This document shows, piece by piece, positions 1-8,240 of a stretch of 64,000 nucleotides of DNA (the stretch's first letter is position 1; each line of letters opens with the position of its first letter). The stretch comes from Azospirillum sp. RU38E. Its GTDB lineage: Bacteria > Pseudomonadota > Alphaproteobacteria > Azospirillales > Azospirillaceae. The position numbers were made by a program, and so were the translations under genes. The DNA is taken from the NCBI RefSeq assembly GCF_900188385.1, contig NZ_FZOI01000008.1:142186-206185 (forward strand). The letters are read 5' to 3'. The notes under the pieces are model-generated. The model saw nothing but the letters and a program-made list of their open reading frames with translations. It had not been told where the DNA came from and did no database searches.

Positions 1-452
1 GCATAGCCGGTCAGCGTGCCATTGGCCCCCACCACCCGGTGACAGGGCACGACAATGCCGATCGGGTTGGCCCCATTGGCCAGCCCCACCGCCCGCATCG
101 CCGTGGGCTGGCCCAGCCGCCGGGCCAGGTCGCCATAGGTCACCGTCTGCCCGGCGGGGATGGTTCGCAGGGCCTGCCAGACGGCTTTCTGGAAATCCGT
201 GCCATTGGTGGCCACCGCCACCCGGTCCAGCGCTGTCAGGTCGCCGGCGAAATAATCACCCAGCGCCTGGGTCAGCGGGGCCGGCGTGGGGGCATCGGCC
301 AGGGTGACGGGGCCGTAATGCCGGGCCAGCAGCCTATCCATCCGTTCCCGGTAATCCAGAAAATCGAGCGCCCGCAGCTGGCCTGCGGCATCCGTCACCA
401 GCAGGATGGTGCCGATGGGGCTGGTGAAATGGTGCAGGTACAGGGGCGACAT
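1..452 (-). CDS. ogt: Methylated-DNA--protein-cysteine methyltransferase, 3' end cut by window edge
   Basis: Suicide repair enzyme that moves the alkyl group from O6-alkylguanine in DNA onto its own cysteine. On the minus strand the frame opens MSPLYLHHFTSPIGTILLV and continues through TDFQKAVWQALRTIPAG, a TYGDLA motif and the active-site motif PCHRV followed by GANG.LTGYA, the classical order for this family. The helix-turn-helix/active-site domain is complete up to the edge, and only a short C-terminal tail should be missing. The start at 452 fits the usual length of about 160-170 residues. It runs off the left edge, so its downstream partner is unknown. Confidence 0.93.
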   Translation of the reverse strand, partial: MSPLYLHHFTSPIGTILLVTDAAGQLRALDFLDYRERMDRLLARHYGPVTLADAPTPAPLTQALGDYFAGDLTALDRVAVATNGTDFQKAVWQALRTIPAGQTVTYGDLARRLGQPTAMRAVGLANGANPIGIVVPCHRVVGANGTLTGY

Positions 453-807
453 GGGACGGCATCTCCGGCGGGACGGCTTTGGATGATGCCATTGATGGAG
501 GGTGAGGGGGAGGGGGCGTTTATTCCCCGCAAGGTTCCAGCTTAAGCGCTTTTCATGACTATTTCCGCCTTTTCAACCGTCACCCCAGCGCAGGCTCATC
601 GGCACTAACCTAACCCCTTGGAATAACGTGCCTTCCCCGCGCAAGCGGGGATCCAGGGGCCACCAGTATCAACGCTTCGGTGCCTTTGGCCCCTGGACCC
701 CCGCTTGCGCGGGGGAGGCAGGGAGGGGGCAAAAGGTTAACTTAGCGCCCATAGGCGCAGGCAGGGGTGACGGGAGAGAACGGTGGGAACCGATGAGACA
801 CCCCCCC
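453..807. other. Intergenic gap containing one inverted repeat
   Basis: About 355 bases between the divergently placed ogt start and the 3' end of the Pat-like gene. Apart from the inverted repeat at 635-714 I see no gene, RNA or convincing promoter. The frames that cross it are shadows of neighbouring genes. Confidence 0.6.
635..714. repeat. Near-perfect inverted repeat (family C), long hairpin
   Basis: The left arm at 635-663 begins CCCCGCGCAAGCGGGG, and the right arm at 686-714 is its reverse complement with a single visible mismatch. The spacer is about 22 bases. Each arm itself contains a small palindrome, CCCCGC..GCGGGG. Short GC-rich 'GCAAGCGGGG' repeats of this look are common in alphaproteobacterial intergenic DNA. 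A weaker relative lies near 53720-53750. It sits just beyond the 3' end of the Pat-like gene, so it could also act as a transcript end. Confidence 0.7.
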
Positions 808-3522
808 TCACACCCCCTGCAATTTCACGCTCACCTCAACAATCCCATGGTCATCGGGATTGTCATGGGCGGTAAAGCCCAGTTCACGGCAGAGACCCAG
901 CATGGAGACATTTTCCCGCAGCACCTCCCCGAACACTTCATGGATGCCGCGATCCTTGGCATAGGCCAGGATTTCCCGCATCAGCAACGATCCCAGCCCC
1001 TTGCCCTTCATGTCGCTGCGCACCAGCACAGCATATTCGGCCCGTTCATGGTTGGGATCGGCGGTGATGCGCACCACGCCATAGACAGGGCCCTTGCCAT
1101 CGGCATCCATCATGCCGGTGGGCACAGCAACCAGGGCCATTTCACGGTCATAATCGATCTGCGTCAGCCGGGCGGCCATCTGGTGCGACAGGCGGCGCAG
1201 CGGCGCGAAGAAGCGCAGGCGCAAATCCTCTACACTGGTATGAGAGACCTGATCATGGATCAGCGGCTCATCCTCCGGCCGGATCGGCCGGATCAGGAAT
1301 TCCTGCCCGTCGCGCAGCGTCACCTTATGTTCCAGCCGCTTGGGATAGGCCCGGATGGCCAGCCGGTGGCGGGCCTGTTCGGTGACCGGCACCACGCGGA
1401 TGCGGGCATCCAGCGCCAGAATGCCCGTTTCATCGGCAAAGAGCGGGTTGATATCCAGCTCTGAAATTTCCGGGAAATCGATCACCAGCTGGCTGATCTT
1501 GGTCAGCGACAGGGCGATGGCATCCAGGTCCGCCGCCGGGCGATTGCGATAGCCTTTCAACAGCTTATAGACGCGGGTGCGGGCCATCACCTCATGCGCC
1601 AGGTTCAGGTTCAGCGGCGCCAGGGTCAGCGCCTTGTCGCCCACCACCTCCACCGAGGTGCCGCCGGCACCGAACAGGATGACGGGGCCAAACAGGCTGT
1701 CATCCACCATGCCGACGATCAGTTCATGCGCACCGGGCCGGTGCGCCATTTCCTGCACGGTGAAACCTTCGATGCGGGCCTCCGGATAGGCGCTGCGCAC
1801 CCGTTCCAGCATGGCCTCTGCCTCCGCCCAGACCTGGGCCGGCAGCAGGTTCAGCGCCACGCCGCCGACATCGGATTTGTGGGTGATGTCTTGCGACAGG
1901 ATTTTCAGGGCGATGCGCCCGCCCAGCCGCTTGGCGGCGCGTTCCGCCTCCGCCGGGCTGGTGGCGATCACCGTCTGCACGCAGGGGATGCCATAGGCGC
2001 GCAAGACCTCCTTCGCCTCATATTCCGACAGCCAGGGCCTTCCTTCCTTCAGCGCGGCATCGATGGGGGCACGGGCGGCCACCATATCCACATCAAACTG
2101 TTCCGGCACGCTGGTCGGCGTTTCCATCAGCAGTTCCTGGTTGCGCTGATAGCGCACCAGATGCAGGAAGGCCGTCACCGCCTGGTTGGGCGTGTGGTAA
2201 TTGGGGATGCGCGCCACATCGAACAGCTTGCGGGCCGGGGCCGCCTGCTGTTCGCCCAGCCAGTTGGTCAGGATCGGCACCTTGCGGTCGCCGCCGCCCC
2301 GCTGGTTGCGCGCCTGCACGGCGGCCACCACAGCCTGGGCGGCATCGCGCCCATCGGCCACCGCCGTCGGGCAGTTCAGCACCAGCACGGCATCACAGCC
2401 GCGATCATCCATCAGGATGTTCAGCGCATCGGCGTACCGTTTTCCATCGGCGTCACCGATGATGTCCACCGGGTTGCCATGGCTCCAGGTGGCCGGCAGC
2501 ACCTTATTCAGCTTTTCCAGCGTTTCCGGCGACAATTGCGCCAGCTTGCCGCCGCCATCGATCAGCGCATCGGTGGCCAGCACGCCGACACCGCCGCCAT
2601 TGGTCAGGATGGCCAGCCGGTCGCCCTTGATATGCACGCCGGTGGCCAGCGTCTCCACGGCGGAGAACAGCTCGTCCAGCTCCCCCACCCGCAACATGCC
2701 GGCGCGGCGGAAGGCGGCATCATAAACGGCATCGGCCCCGGCCAGCGCACCGGTATGCGAGGAGGCGGCGCGCGAGCCTTCCTCGCTGCGGCCGGCCTTG
2801 ATGACGATCACCGGCTTGGAGCGGGCGGCGGCACGCGCCGCCGACATGAATTTACGCGCACTGGTGATGGCTTCCACATAGAGCAGGATGGCGCGCACCC
2901 CGGCATCCTGGGCCAGATAATCCAACATGTCGCCGAAATCCACGTCTGACATGGCGCCCAGCGAGATCAGGTGCGAAAAGCCGATGCCGCGCGGCGTGGC
3001 CCAATCCACCACCGAGGTGACGATGGCACCGGACTGGGCCACCAGCGCGATATCCCCCTTCAGCGGCGGCACATGGCAGAAACTGGCATTCAGCCCCTGG
3101 CCCGGCACCATGATGCCCAGGCAGTTCGGCCCGATGACGCGCAGCAGATGCGGGCGGGCGGCATCCAGCACGGCCTGCTGCAGCTTGCGCCCTTCCTCCC
3201 CCATCTCCCCGAAACCGGCGGTGATGACGACGGCGGCCTTGGTGCCGCGCGCCCCCAACTCGGCGATCAGGCCTGGCACGGTGGCGGGCGGGGTGGCGAT
3301 GACGGCCAGATCGGGCACCACTGGCAGGTCGGACACGGATTTATAGGCCAGCACGCCTTCGATGCTGGCTTCACGCGGGTTCACCGGCATGACAGGGCCG
3401 TCGAACCCGGCATTGAACAGGTTGCGGGCAATCACCTTGCCCACTGACCGGTCCCGCCGGCTGGCCCCGATCAGGGCGACAGAGGTCGGCTTGAACAGCC
3501 GGTCCAGGTTGCGGATCGTCAT
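808..3522 (-). CDS. Pat-like bifunctional acyl-CoA synthetase (NDP-forming)/GNAT acetyltransferase
   Basis: A 904-residue fusion. A CoA-binding Rossmann domain (about 1-130, VALIGASRR) is followed by succinyl-CoA-ligase-like domains (about 150-470), an ATP-grasp domain (about 490-700, AREVLRAYGIP-like start) and a C-terminal GNAT domain (about 740-900) with the acetyl-CoA loop SDMKGKGLG. This is the architecture of protein lysine acetyltransferases Pat/PatZ (YfiQ), which acetylate acetyl-CoA synthetase and other enzymes. The SSHTGALAG motif keeps a histidine (H256) at the position of the phospho-histidine of active ADP-forming synthetases, so residual synthetase activity is possible. The start at 3522 has an AAGGA Shine-Dalgarno. 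It is a monocistronic minus-strand gene. Confidence 0.9.
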   Translation of the reverse strand: MTIRNLDRLFKPTSVALIGASRRDRSVGKVIARNLFNAGFDGPVMPVNPREASIEGVLAYKSVSDLPVVPDLAVIATPPATVPGLIAELGARGTKAAVVITAGFGEMGEEGRKLQQAVLDAARPHLLRVIGPNCLGIMVPGQGLNASFCHVPPLKGDIALVAQSGAIVTSVVDWATPRGIGFSHLISLGAMSDVDFGDMLDYLAQDAGVRAILLYVEAITSARKFMSAARAAARSKPVIVIKAGRSEEGSRAASSHTGALAGADAVYDAAFRRAGMLRVGELDELFSAVETLATGVHIKGDRLAILTNGGGVGVLATDALIDGGGKLAQLSPETLEKLNKVLPATWSHGNPVDIIGDADGKRYADALNILMDDRGCDAVLVLNCPTAVADGRDAAQAVVAAVQARNQRGGGDRKVPILTNWLGEQQAAPARKLFDVARIPNYHTPNQAVTAFLHLVRYQRNQELLMETPTSVPEQFDVDMVAARAPIDAALKEGRPWLSEYEAKEVLRAYGIPCVQTVIATSPAEAERAAKRLGGRIALKILSQDITHKSDVGGVALNLLPAQVWAEAEAMLERVRSAYPEARIEGFTVQEMAHRPGAHELIVGMVDDSLFGPVILFGAGGTSVEVVGDKALTLAPLNLNLAHEVMARTRVYKLLKGYRNRPAADLDAIALSLTKISQLVIDFPEISELDINPLFADETGILALDARIRVVPVTEQARHRLAIRAYPKRLEHKVTLRDGQEFLIRPIRPEDEPLIHDQVSHTSVEDLRLRFFAPLRRLSHQMAARLTQIDYDREMALVAVPTGMMDADGKGPVYGVVRITADPNHERAEYAVLVRSDMKGKGLGSLLMREILAYAKDRGIHEVFGEVLRENVSMLGLCRELGFTAHDNPDDHGIVEVSVKLQGV

Positions 3523-3875
3523 CGGGCGTTCCTTCTCGCTGGCTCAACCCATCGTCTGGTCACGACGCTGCGGGTGATGCTGACAGATCATGGCCGCACC
3601 ATAAACCCCGCCAATGGTAAGGCGATGACATGGGTCAATCCCTTGGTTGGTTTGTTTTGCTACCGGGTGTTCGGTCGATGAATATTTTGTGACCTTGATC
3701 TCTCTGCCCGCCGCTGCACATCAGCTGCTGTCACCTGGCACCCTGGTTGGCATCGCGCTGGAAGACCGGCCATTGGCCCCAAGGTCGCCGATGCCAGCCC
3801 GGCATCGCATCACGCTTGGCGGCAATGGGCAAGGGGCCTAGGATGGGGGTCTTCTTTCCTGACGGGAAAACAAAG
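3523..3875. other. Intergenic gap, promoter region for divergent genes
   Basis: About 350 bases between the divergent Pat-like gene and the lipoprotein gene. It is locally richer in A and T around 3640-3700, as expected for promoters, but I could not assign a clear -35/-10 pair. No RNA or repeat was recognised. Confidence 0.5.
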
Positions 3876-4118
3876 ATGAATGCGTTGCTGAAGTCCGTTG
3901 CTGCGCTGGCTGCGCTGTCGATGCTGGCCGGCTGCATGGCCGCCCCCGCCAAGCGGGAGGTCTCCAACGGTCTCGATCCGCGTCGCGCCTGTATTGCGCA
4001 ATGCAACCGCGATAACAATGTCTGCATGGATCAGCAATCGGCCCAGAGCCGGAAGACAGATTTCGGCATGGGGGCCACCTGCAGCGCGGAGCTGCAAGCC
4101 TGTCTGGCCCGTTGCTGA
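3876..4118 (+). CDS. Small cysteine-rich outer-membrane lipoprotein, unknown function
   Basis: An 80-residue protein opening MNALLKSVAALAALSMLAGC, a textbook lipoprotein signal with lipobox LAGC, so Cys20 should be lipidated after cleavage by signal peptidase II. The 60-residue mature part has five further cysteines (RRACIAQCNRD, NVCMDQ, ATCSAELQACLARC), suggesting disulfides in the periplasm. Longer upstream starts exist in the same frame, but the ATG at 3876 gives a proper signal peptide. It lies about 70 bases before degP on the same strand and may be cotranscribed with it. No family was recognised. Confidence 0.75.
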   Translation: MNALLKSVAALAALSMLAGCMAAPAKREVSNGLDPRRACIAQCNRDNNVCMDQQSAQSRKTDFGMGATCSAELQACLARC

Positions 4119-4186
4119 GCGGCATTGTCCCCGCCCCTTAACCCCCGTCGCCACGGGTGCGGATCTTTGGGAATTCGACGCGCATC

Positions 4187-5602
4187 ATGACCCATAAAGC
4201 CCTTCGTCTGGCGGCCCTGCCGCTGCTGGCCCTGTCCTTGTCCCTGCCCATCCCGGCGCTGGCGCAGGATCGCGCCCCGCCCGCCAACCGGGCCGAAATC
4301 ACCCTGTCCTTTGCCCCGCTGGTAAAACAGGCCAGCCCGGCCGTGGTGAATATCTATACCAAGCGGCGGGTGCAGACGCAGGTATCGCCGCTGCTGCAAG
4401 ACCCGCTGTTCCAGCGCTTCTTCGGGGAGGCGTTTCGCGGCATCCCGCGTGAACGGGTGGAAAGCTCCCTGGGGTCGGGCGTCATTCTGGAATCCGACGG
4501 GCTGATCGTCACCAATGCCCATGTTATCCAGGGCAGTGACGAGATCACCGTGGTGCTGGCCGATCGGCGGGAATTCCCGGCCAAGATCGTGGCCTCGGAT
4601 GAAAAGGTCGATCTGGCCGTGCTGCGCATCGATCCGGGCAAGGAAAAGCTGCCCGTGCTGGCCATGCATGACAGCGACGATCTGGAGGTGGGCGATCTGG
4701 TGCTGGCCATCGGCAACCCGTTCGGCGTCGGCCAGACGGTGACCAGCGGCATCGTTTCGGCCGTGGCGCGCACGGCCGTGGGCATCTCCGACTATAATTT
4801 CTTCATCCAGACCGATGCGGCCATCAATCCCGGCAATTCCGGCGGGGCGCTGATCTCCATGGATGGCAAGCTGGTCGGCATCAATTCCGCCATCTATAGC
4901 CGGTCGGGTGGTTCCATCGGCATCGGCTTTGCCATCCCCGCCAATATGGTGCGCACGGTGGTGGATGCGGTGCGCGGCGGCGGCAAGCTGGTACGGCCCT
5001 GGATCGGGGCTGGCGGGCAGGCCGTCACCAGCGATATTGCCGCCAGCCTGGGGCTTTCCCGCCCGGCCGGCGTGCTGATCAATCAGGTGCGCAAGGGCGG
5101 CCCGGCCGATCAGGCCGGGCTGAAGGTGGGCGATGTGGTGACGGCGGTGAATGGCCGCGGCGTGGATGATCCGGATTCCATGCGCTATCGCGTTGCCACC
5201 CTGGCGGTGGGCGGCAATACCAGCCTGACCGTGCTGCGCCAGGGCAAGGAACAGAGCCTCAGCCTGCGCCTGATCGGCCCGCCGGAAACCCCGGCGCGGG
5301 ATGAAACGGTGGTGACCGGCCGCAACCCGCTGGCCGGCGCCAAGGTGGCCAACCTGAACCCGGCCCTGGTGGAGGAAATCCGCTTCGAAGGCGCATCCGA
5401 CGGGGTGGTGGTGCTGGATGTGGCGCGCGGTTCGGCCGCCGCCGGGCTGGGCCTGCGGCCGGGCGACTTGCTGCTGCGGGTCAATGATCAGGACATCAAC
5501 AGCGTGCGTGACCTGACCGGTGCGGTGAATGGCCAGACCCGGCGCTGGACCATCAGCGTCCGGCGCGGCGACCAGACGCTGACCACGACAGTGGGTGGTT
5601 AA
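4187..5602 (+). CDS. degP: DegP/HtrA-family periplasmic serine protease with two PDZ domains
   Basis: A 471-residue envelope quality-control protease. The signal peptide MTHKALRLAALPLLALSL ends near ALAQ. The trypsin-like domain carries the triad His112 (VTNAHVIQ), Asp142 (DLAVLRI) and Ser218 (NPGNSGGAL). PDZ1 follows (about 275-360, GPADQAGLKVGDVV), then PDZ2 (about 380-470, SAAAGLGLRPGDLLLRVND). A GTG start 30 bases earlier is possible, but ATG 4187 gives the best signal peptide. Its stop is four bases from a family A repeat hairpin that could end the transcript. Housekeeping DegP, DegQ and MucD cannot be told apart from motifs alone. Confidence 0.95.
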   Translation: MTHKALRLAALPLLALSLSLPIPALAQDRAPPANRAEITLSFAPLVKQASPAVVNIYTKRRVQTQVSPLLQDPLFQRFFGEAFRGIPRERVESSLGSGVILESDGLIVTNAHVIQGSDEITVVLADRREFPAKIVASDEKVDLAVLRIDPGKEKLPVLAMHDSDDLEVGDLVLAIGNPFGVGQTVTSGIVSAVARTAVGISDYNFFIQTDAAINPGNSGGALISMDGKLVGINSAIYSRSGGSIGIGFAIPANMVRTVVDAVRGGGKLVRPWIGAGGQAVTSDIAASLGLSRPAGVLINQVRKGGPADQAGLKVGDVVTAVNGRGVDDPDSMRYRVATLAVGGNTSLTVLRQGKEQSLSLRLIGPPETPARDETVVTGRNPLAGAKVANLNPALVEEIRFEGASDGVVVLDVARGSAAAGLGLRPGDLLLRVNDQDINSVRDLTGAVNGQTRRWTISVRRGDQTLTTTVGG

Positions 5603-5606
5603 AGAT

Positions 5607-5750
5607 ACCAAGCAGGGGTGAGTTTCACTCACCCCTGCTTGGTTGGCGCGTTGAGCGCCCGCGCACCCATGTGCGCGCAAGCCAAGCCGCCGGATGGCGG
5701 CGCCCGGCGCTGAGGGATGCCTTGATCAGAACCACAGGTTCTGATCAAGG
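5607..5750 (+). repeat. Family A modular hairpin repeat, copy 1 (full length)
   Basis: Terminal hairpin 1 has perfect 17-bp arms (ACCAAGCAGGGGTGAGT and its complement, loop TTC, 5607-5643). Inner stems follow (CGCGCAC/GTGCGCG and CCGCC/GGCGG) around the linker AAGCCAAG, then the linker CGCCCGGCGCTGAGGGATGC. Terminal hairpin 2 has perfect 14-bp arms starting CCTTGATCAGAACC (5720-5750). It fills the gap between convergent degP and the hydrolase gene, starting four bases after the degP stop, and could terminate transcription from both sides. Confidence 0.85.
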
Positions 5751-5761
5751 GGGATGGGTAA

Positions 5762-6694
5762 CTATTCCGCCAGGAAGGCCCGCACCGCCGGCAGGGTGGT
5801 GGCCGGGTCTTCCTCCTGCGGCATGTGGCCCAAGCCGGGGAAGCTGACCAGCCGGCTGTTTGGCAGGGCGGCCTGGAATTTGGCCGGCGTGGTGGCGAAG
5901 GCGACCAGCCAGTCCTTTTCCCCCCAGACCAGCAGGGTGGGTGCCTGGATGCTGCGCAGCCGGTCGGTCGGGTCTTCGATGCGATAGGCGCGGACACGGT
6001 CCAGCCCGGCCTGCCGCACGCCGGGCGAAAGCCAGCTTTCATAATAGCGGTCCACCGCCTCCGGCCCGAAGCGGGACGGATCGCCATAAAGCGGCGACAG
6101 GGTCAGCCGCACCGTCTGCTTGTTCAGGATATAGGGCCGCAGCTTGGCGGCGGCTGGCGGTTCCACCGTCTGGCCGAAACCGATGCCGGGCAGCGGATAG
6201 CCGCCGGGGGCGACCAGCACCAGCTTTTCCACCCGGTCCGGATGAGCGGCGGCGAAGGTCCAGGCGATCTGGCCCCCCAGCGAATTGCCGATCAGGCTGG
6301 CCCGCTGCACGCCCAGTGCATCCAGCAGGGCCAGCAACTGGGCGGCATCGCGTTCCGGCCCATAGGTGCCGGCCGGGTCCGGCCCGGTCAGCCCATGGCC
6401 GGCCAGATCATAACGGATGACCCGGTAATCCCGCGACAGGTCGGCCGCCCAGCCGTCCCAGCTTTGCAGCTGCGAGGCGTTGCCATGGATCATCACCAGC
6501 ACCGGCGCGCCCGCCGGCCCTTCCTGGCGGACATGAAAGCGCATATCGCCGACGGTGACGAAATCCTGCGGCCCCCTGCTGAACCGCGCCTCCGCCGCCC
6601 CGCGCGACCGGTCGGGCGTATAGAGCCACACCACCAGCCCGCCCAGCGCCAGCAGAACCAGCGCCAGCAGACCCAACAAAATCCGCCCCAGCAT
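5762..6694 (-). CDS. Alpha/beta-fold hydrolase, membrane-anchored
   Basis: A 310-residue protein with an N-terminal membrane anchor (about 5-25, ILLGLLALVLLALGGLVVWLY) and a single alpha/beta-hydrolase domain. The triad is visible: Ser138 in GNSLGG, Asp261 in WGEKDW and His290 in GLGHMPQEED; the oxyanion segment is MIHGNASQ. The substrate is unknown; relatives include esterases and haloalkane-dehalogenase-like enzymes. The ATG at 6694 lies behind a GGGGGGAT Shine-Dalgarno; a GTG three bases earlier is the alternative. It is downstream of the fbpA-like gene on the same strand but separated from it by a terminator. Confidence 0.88.
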   Translation of the reverse strand: MLGRILLGLLALVLLALGGLVVWLYTPDRSRGAAEARFSRGPQDFVTVGDMRFHVRQEGPAGAPVLVMIHGNASQLQSWDGWAADLSRDYRVIRYDLAGHGLTGPDPAGTYGPERDAAQLLALLDALGVQRASLIGNSLGGQIAWTFAAAHPDRVEKLVLVAPGGYPLPGIGFGQTVEPPAAAKLRPYILNKQTVRLTLSPLYGDPSRFGPEAVDRYYESWLSPGVRQAGLDRVRAYRIEDPTDRLRSIQAPTLLVWGEKDWLVAFATTPAKFQAALPNSRLVSFPGLGHMPQEEDPATTLPAVRAFLAE

Positions 6695-6791
6695 CACATC
6701 CCCCCATGGCTTTCCTGATTGCCCGCCAGGGTACGGGTGAAGCGGCGAAGATGAAAGGTGAATTATGGTTCAGGTTGGTGATGTGCCCATG

Positions 6792-6822
6792 AAAAAGGGG
6801 CGGTACCCGCGGCACCGCCCCT
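6792..6822 (-). terminator. Rho-independent terminator after the fbpA-like gene
   Basis: On the minus strand AGGGGCGGT pairs with ACCGCCCCT across a 9-base loop, followed directly by TTTTTC. It ends the fbpA-like transcript before the hydrolase gene. Confidence 0.85.
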
Positions 6823-6844
6823 CCTCCACATCAACCTCTGGCGC

Positions 6845-7900
6845 TTACTTCCAGCCGGCGCGGTCCATGATCTTCAGTGCTTCGGCATTGTTGCGGCCAT
6901 AGATGGCGGCGTTCAGCCCATCGCGCTTGAAATCGCCCCAGGCGGCGACCACCGGATGGGCCGGGATGCCGGCCACCACCGGATATTCATAATTGGCCTC
7001 AGCGAAAATCTTCTGGGCTTCCGGCGTTGCGAGGAATTCCAGGAACGTTACAGCCGCTTCCTTATGCGGGGCGTATTTCACCACCCCGGCACCGGAGATA
7101 TTCACATGCGTGCCGCGATCCCCCTGGTTGGGGAAGAACACGGCCACCTTCTGCGCCAGTTCCCGTTCCTTGGGATTGCTGGAATTGACCAGCCGGCCGA
7201 AATAATAAGTGTTGGAGATGGCGATATCGCCCTCCCCCGCCTGCACGGCCTTAATCTGGTCGATATCGCCACCCTGCGGCGGGCGGGCGAAATTGGCCAC
7301 CAGCCCCTTGGCCCAGGCTTCCGTCTTCTCAGGCCCATGGGCGGCCAGGATGGAACCGGTCAGCGACTGGTTATAGACGTTGGTGGAACTGCGGACCAGG
7401 ATGCGGCCCTTCCATTTCGGATCAGCCAGATCCTCATAGCTGGACAGGTCCGACGGCTTCACCGCCGCCTTGTTATAGATGATGACGCGGGCGCGGGCCG
7501 AGAGGCCGAACCAGTAGCCATCCGGTTCCCGATAGGCGGCGGGAATTGCCTTTTCCAGCAAAGCACTCTTGATCGGCTGCAGCACACCGGCATCCTGGGC
7601 CCGCCACAGGCGACCGGCATCGACGGCCAGCAGGATATCGGCCGGGCTGTTGCGCCCCTCGGCCTTCAGCCGCTCGATCAGCTCATCGTCCTTGCCCTCG
7701 ATGACATTGACCAGGATGCCGGTCTTCTTCTCGAACGCGGCATAGATCAGCTTGTCGGCATCATAGTGACGGGAGGAATAGATGTTCACTTCCTGCTGCT
7801 GCGCCAGGGCGGTGCCGGCCGTGGCGGCCAGCAGCGTGCTGCCCAGCATCATGCCGCCCAACAGGCGGTTGAAGGCGCGGCGGGACTGGAATGCCATCAT
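6845..7900 (-). CDS. fbpA: Ferric-iron ABC transporter substrate-binding protein (FbpA/FutA type)
   Basis: A 351-residue periplasmic Fe3+-binding protein. The N-terminus SRRAFNRLLGG is twin-arginine-like and is followed by a hydrophobic stretch and ALAQ cleavage near residue 33. The mature protein starts with the EVNIYSSRHYDAD motif of this family, and the iron-ligand tyrosine pair (Y232, Y233 in SNTYYFGRL) is present. An AGGAG Shine-Dalgarno lies just before the start. The permease and ATPase genes that normally follow are absent: the gene is alone and ends in its own terminator. Tat export of the binding protein, if real, would mean it folds around iron before export. Confidence 0.92.
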   Translation of the reverse strand: MMAFQSRRAFNRLLGGMMLGSTLLAATAGTALAQQQEVNIYSSRHYDADKLIYAAFEKKTGILVNVIEGKDDELIERLKAEGRNSPADILLAVDAGRLWRAQDAGVLQPIKSALLEKAIPAAYREPDGYWFGLSARARVIIYNKAAVKPSDLSSYEDLADPKWKGRILVRSSTNVYNQSLTGSILAAHGPEKTEAWAKGLVANFARPPQGGDIDQIKAVQAGEGDIAISNTYYFGRLVNSSNPKERELAQKVAVFFPNQGDRGTHVNISGAGVVKYAPHKEAAVTFLEFLATPEAQKIFAEANYEYPVVAGIPAHPVVAAWGDFKRDGLNAAIYGRNNAEALKIMDRAGWK

Positions 7901-7933
7901 CTTGCTCCTGCGTCACAATATCCTCTGCAACGA

Positions 7934-7962
7934 TATGTCGGGTGATGCAGCAGCGCTGTCAA
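7934..7962 (-). promoter_or_regulatory. Candidate promoter of the fbpA-like gene
   Basis: Reading the minus strand, TTGACA (7957-7962) is separated by 17 bases from GACATA (7934-7939), giving a good -35 and a weak -10. It is about 35 bases upstream of the start codon. Confidence 0.5.
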
Positions 7963-7970
7963 GACAGGAA

Positions 7971-7992
7971 TGCGACCAATTCGCAAATGCGA
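7971..7992. promoter_or_regulatory. Candidate operator upstream of the fbpA-like promoter
   Basis: TGCGA-CCAAT-TCGCA (7971-7985) is a perfect interrupted palindrome, and TCGCA-AA-TGCGA overlaps it (7981-7992), so three TGCGA half-sites lie just upstream of the -35. Iron control would be expected for this gene, but the sequence does not match a classical Fur box, and the regulator is unknown. Confidence 0.4.
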
Positions 7993-8096
7993 CCTCACCG
8001 TTCCAACAGACCACGTGCCATCCGATACAGCCACTTGGTTTAAGCTGGACGGGCAATATGCAACCGGTAAAAATCACGGCATCAATAACCGCTTGA

Positions 8097-8205
8097 TACC
8101 AAGGGGTATGTCCCATGCCCCGCGTTGGCCAAGGCAGCGGATGCCGCCGCCCGGCACTTGAGGGAACAGGTAAATCCCAAGCGCCATGATCCATGGCACC
8201 TGGGA
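8097..8205 (+). repeat. Family A repeat, copy 2 (inner stems 1 and 2 deleted)
   Basis: Begins TACCAAGGGG and has a degenerate hairpin 1 (CCAAGGGGTATG against CATGCCCCG..TTGG). It jumps straight to the linker GCCAAGGCAGCGGATGCCGCC and the conserved segment GCCCGGCACTTGAGGGAAC. Hairpin 2 is TCCCAAGCGCCATG against CATGGCACCTGGGA. It lies between the divergent fbpA-like and DUF898 genes, close to the DUF898 start. Confidence 0.75.
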
Positions 8206-8240
8206 GGGCATAACAGGCCATTGCAATAACGGGGTGTTGC

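Noticed and set aside
1594..2949. 451-codon plus-strand open frame inside the Pat-like gene
   Set aside because: His/Arg/Gly/Gln-rich sequence typical of the antisense of a GC-rich coding gene; the minus-strand frame has clear domains.
4031..5680. 549-codon minus-strand frame across degP
   Set aside because: Antisense shadow of the catalytic and PDZ domains, no recognisable motif.
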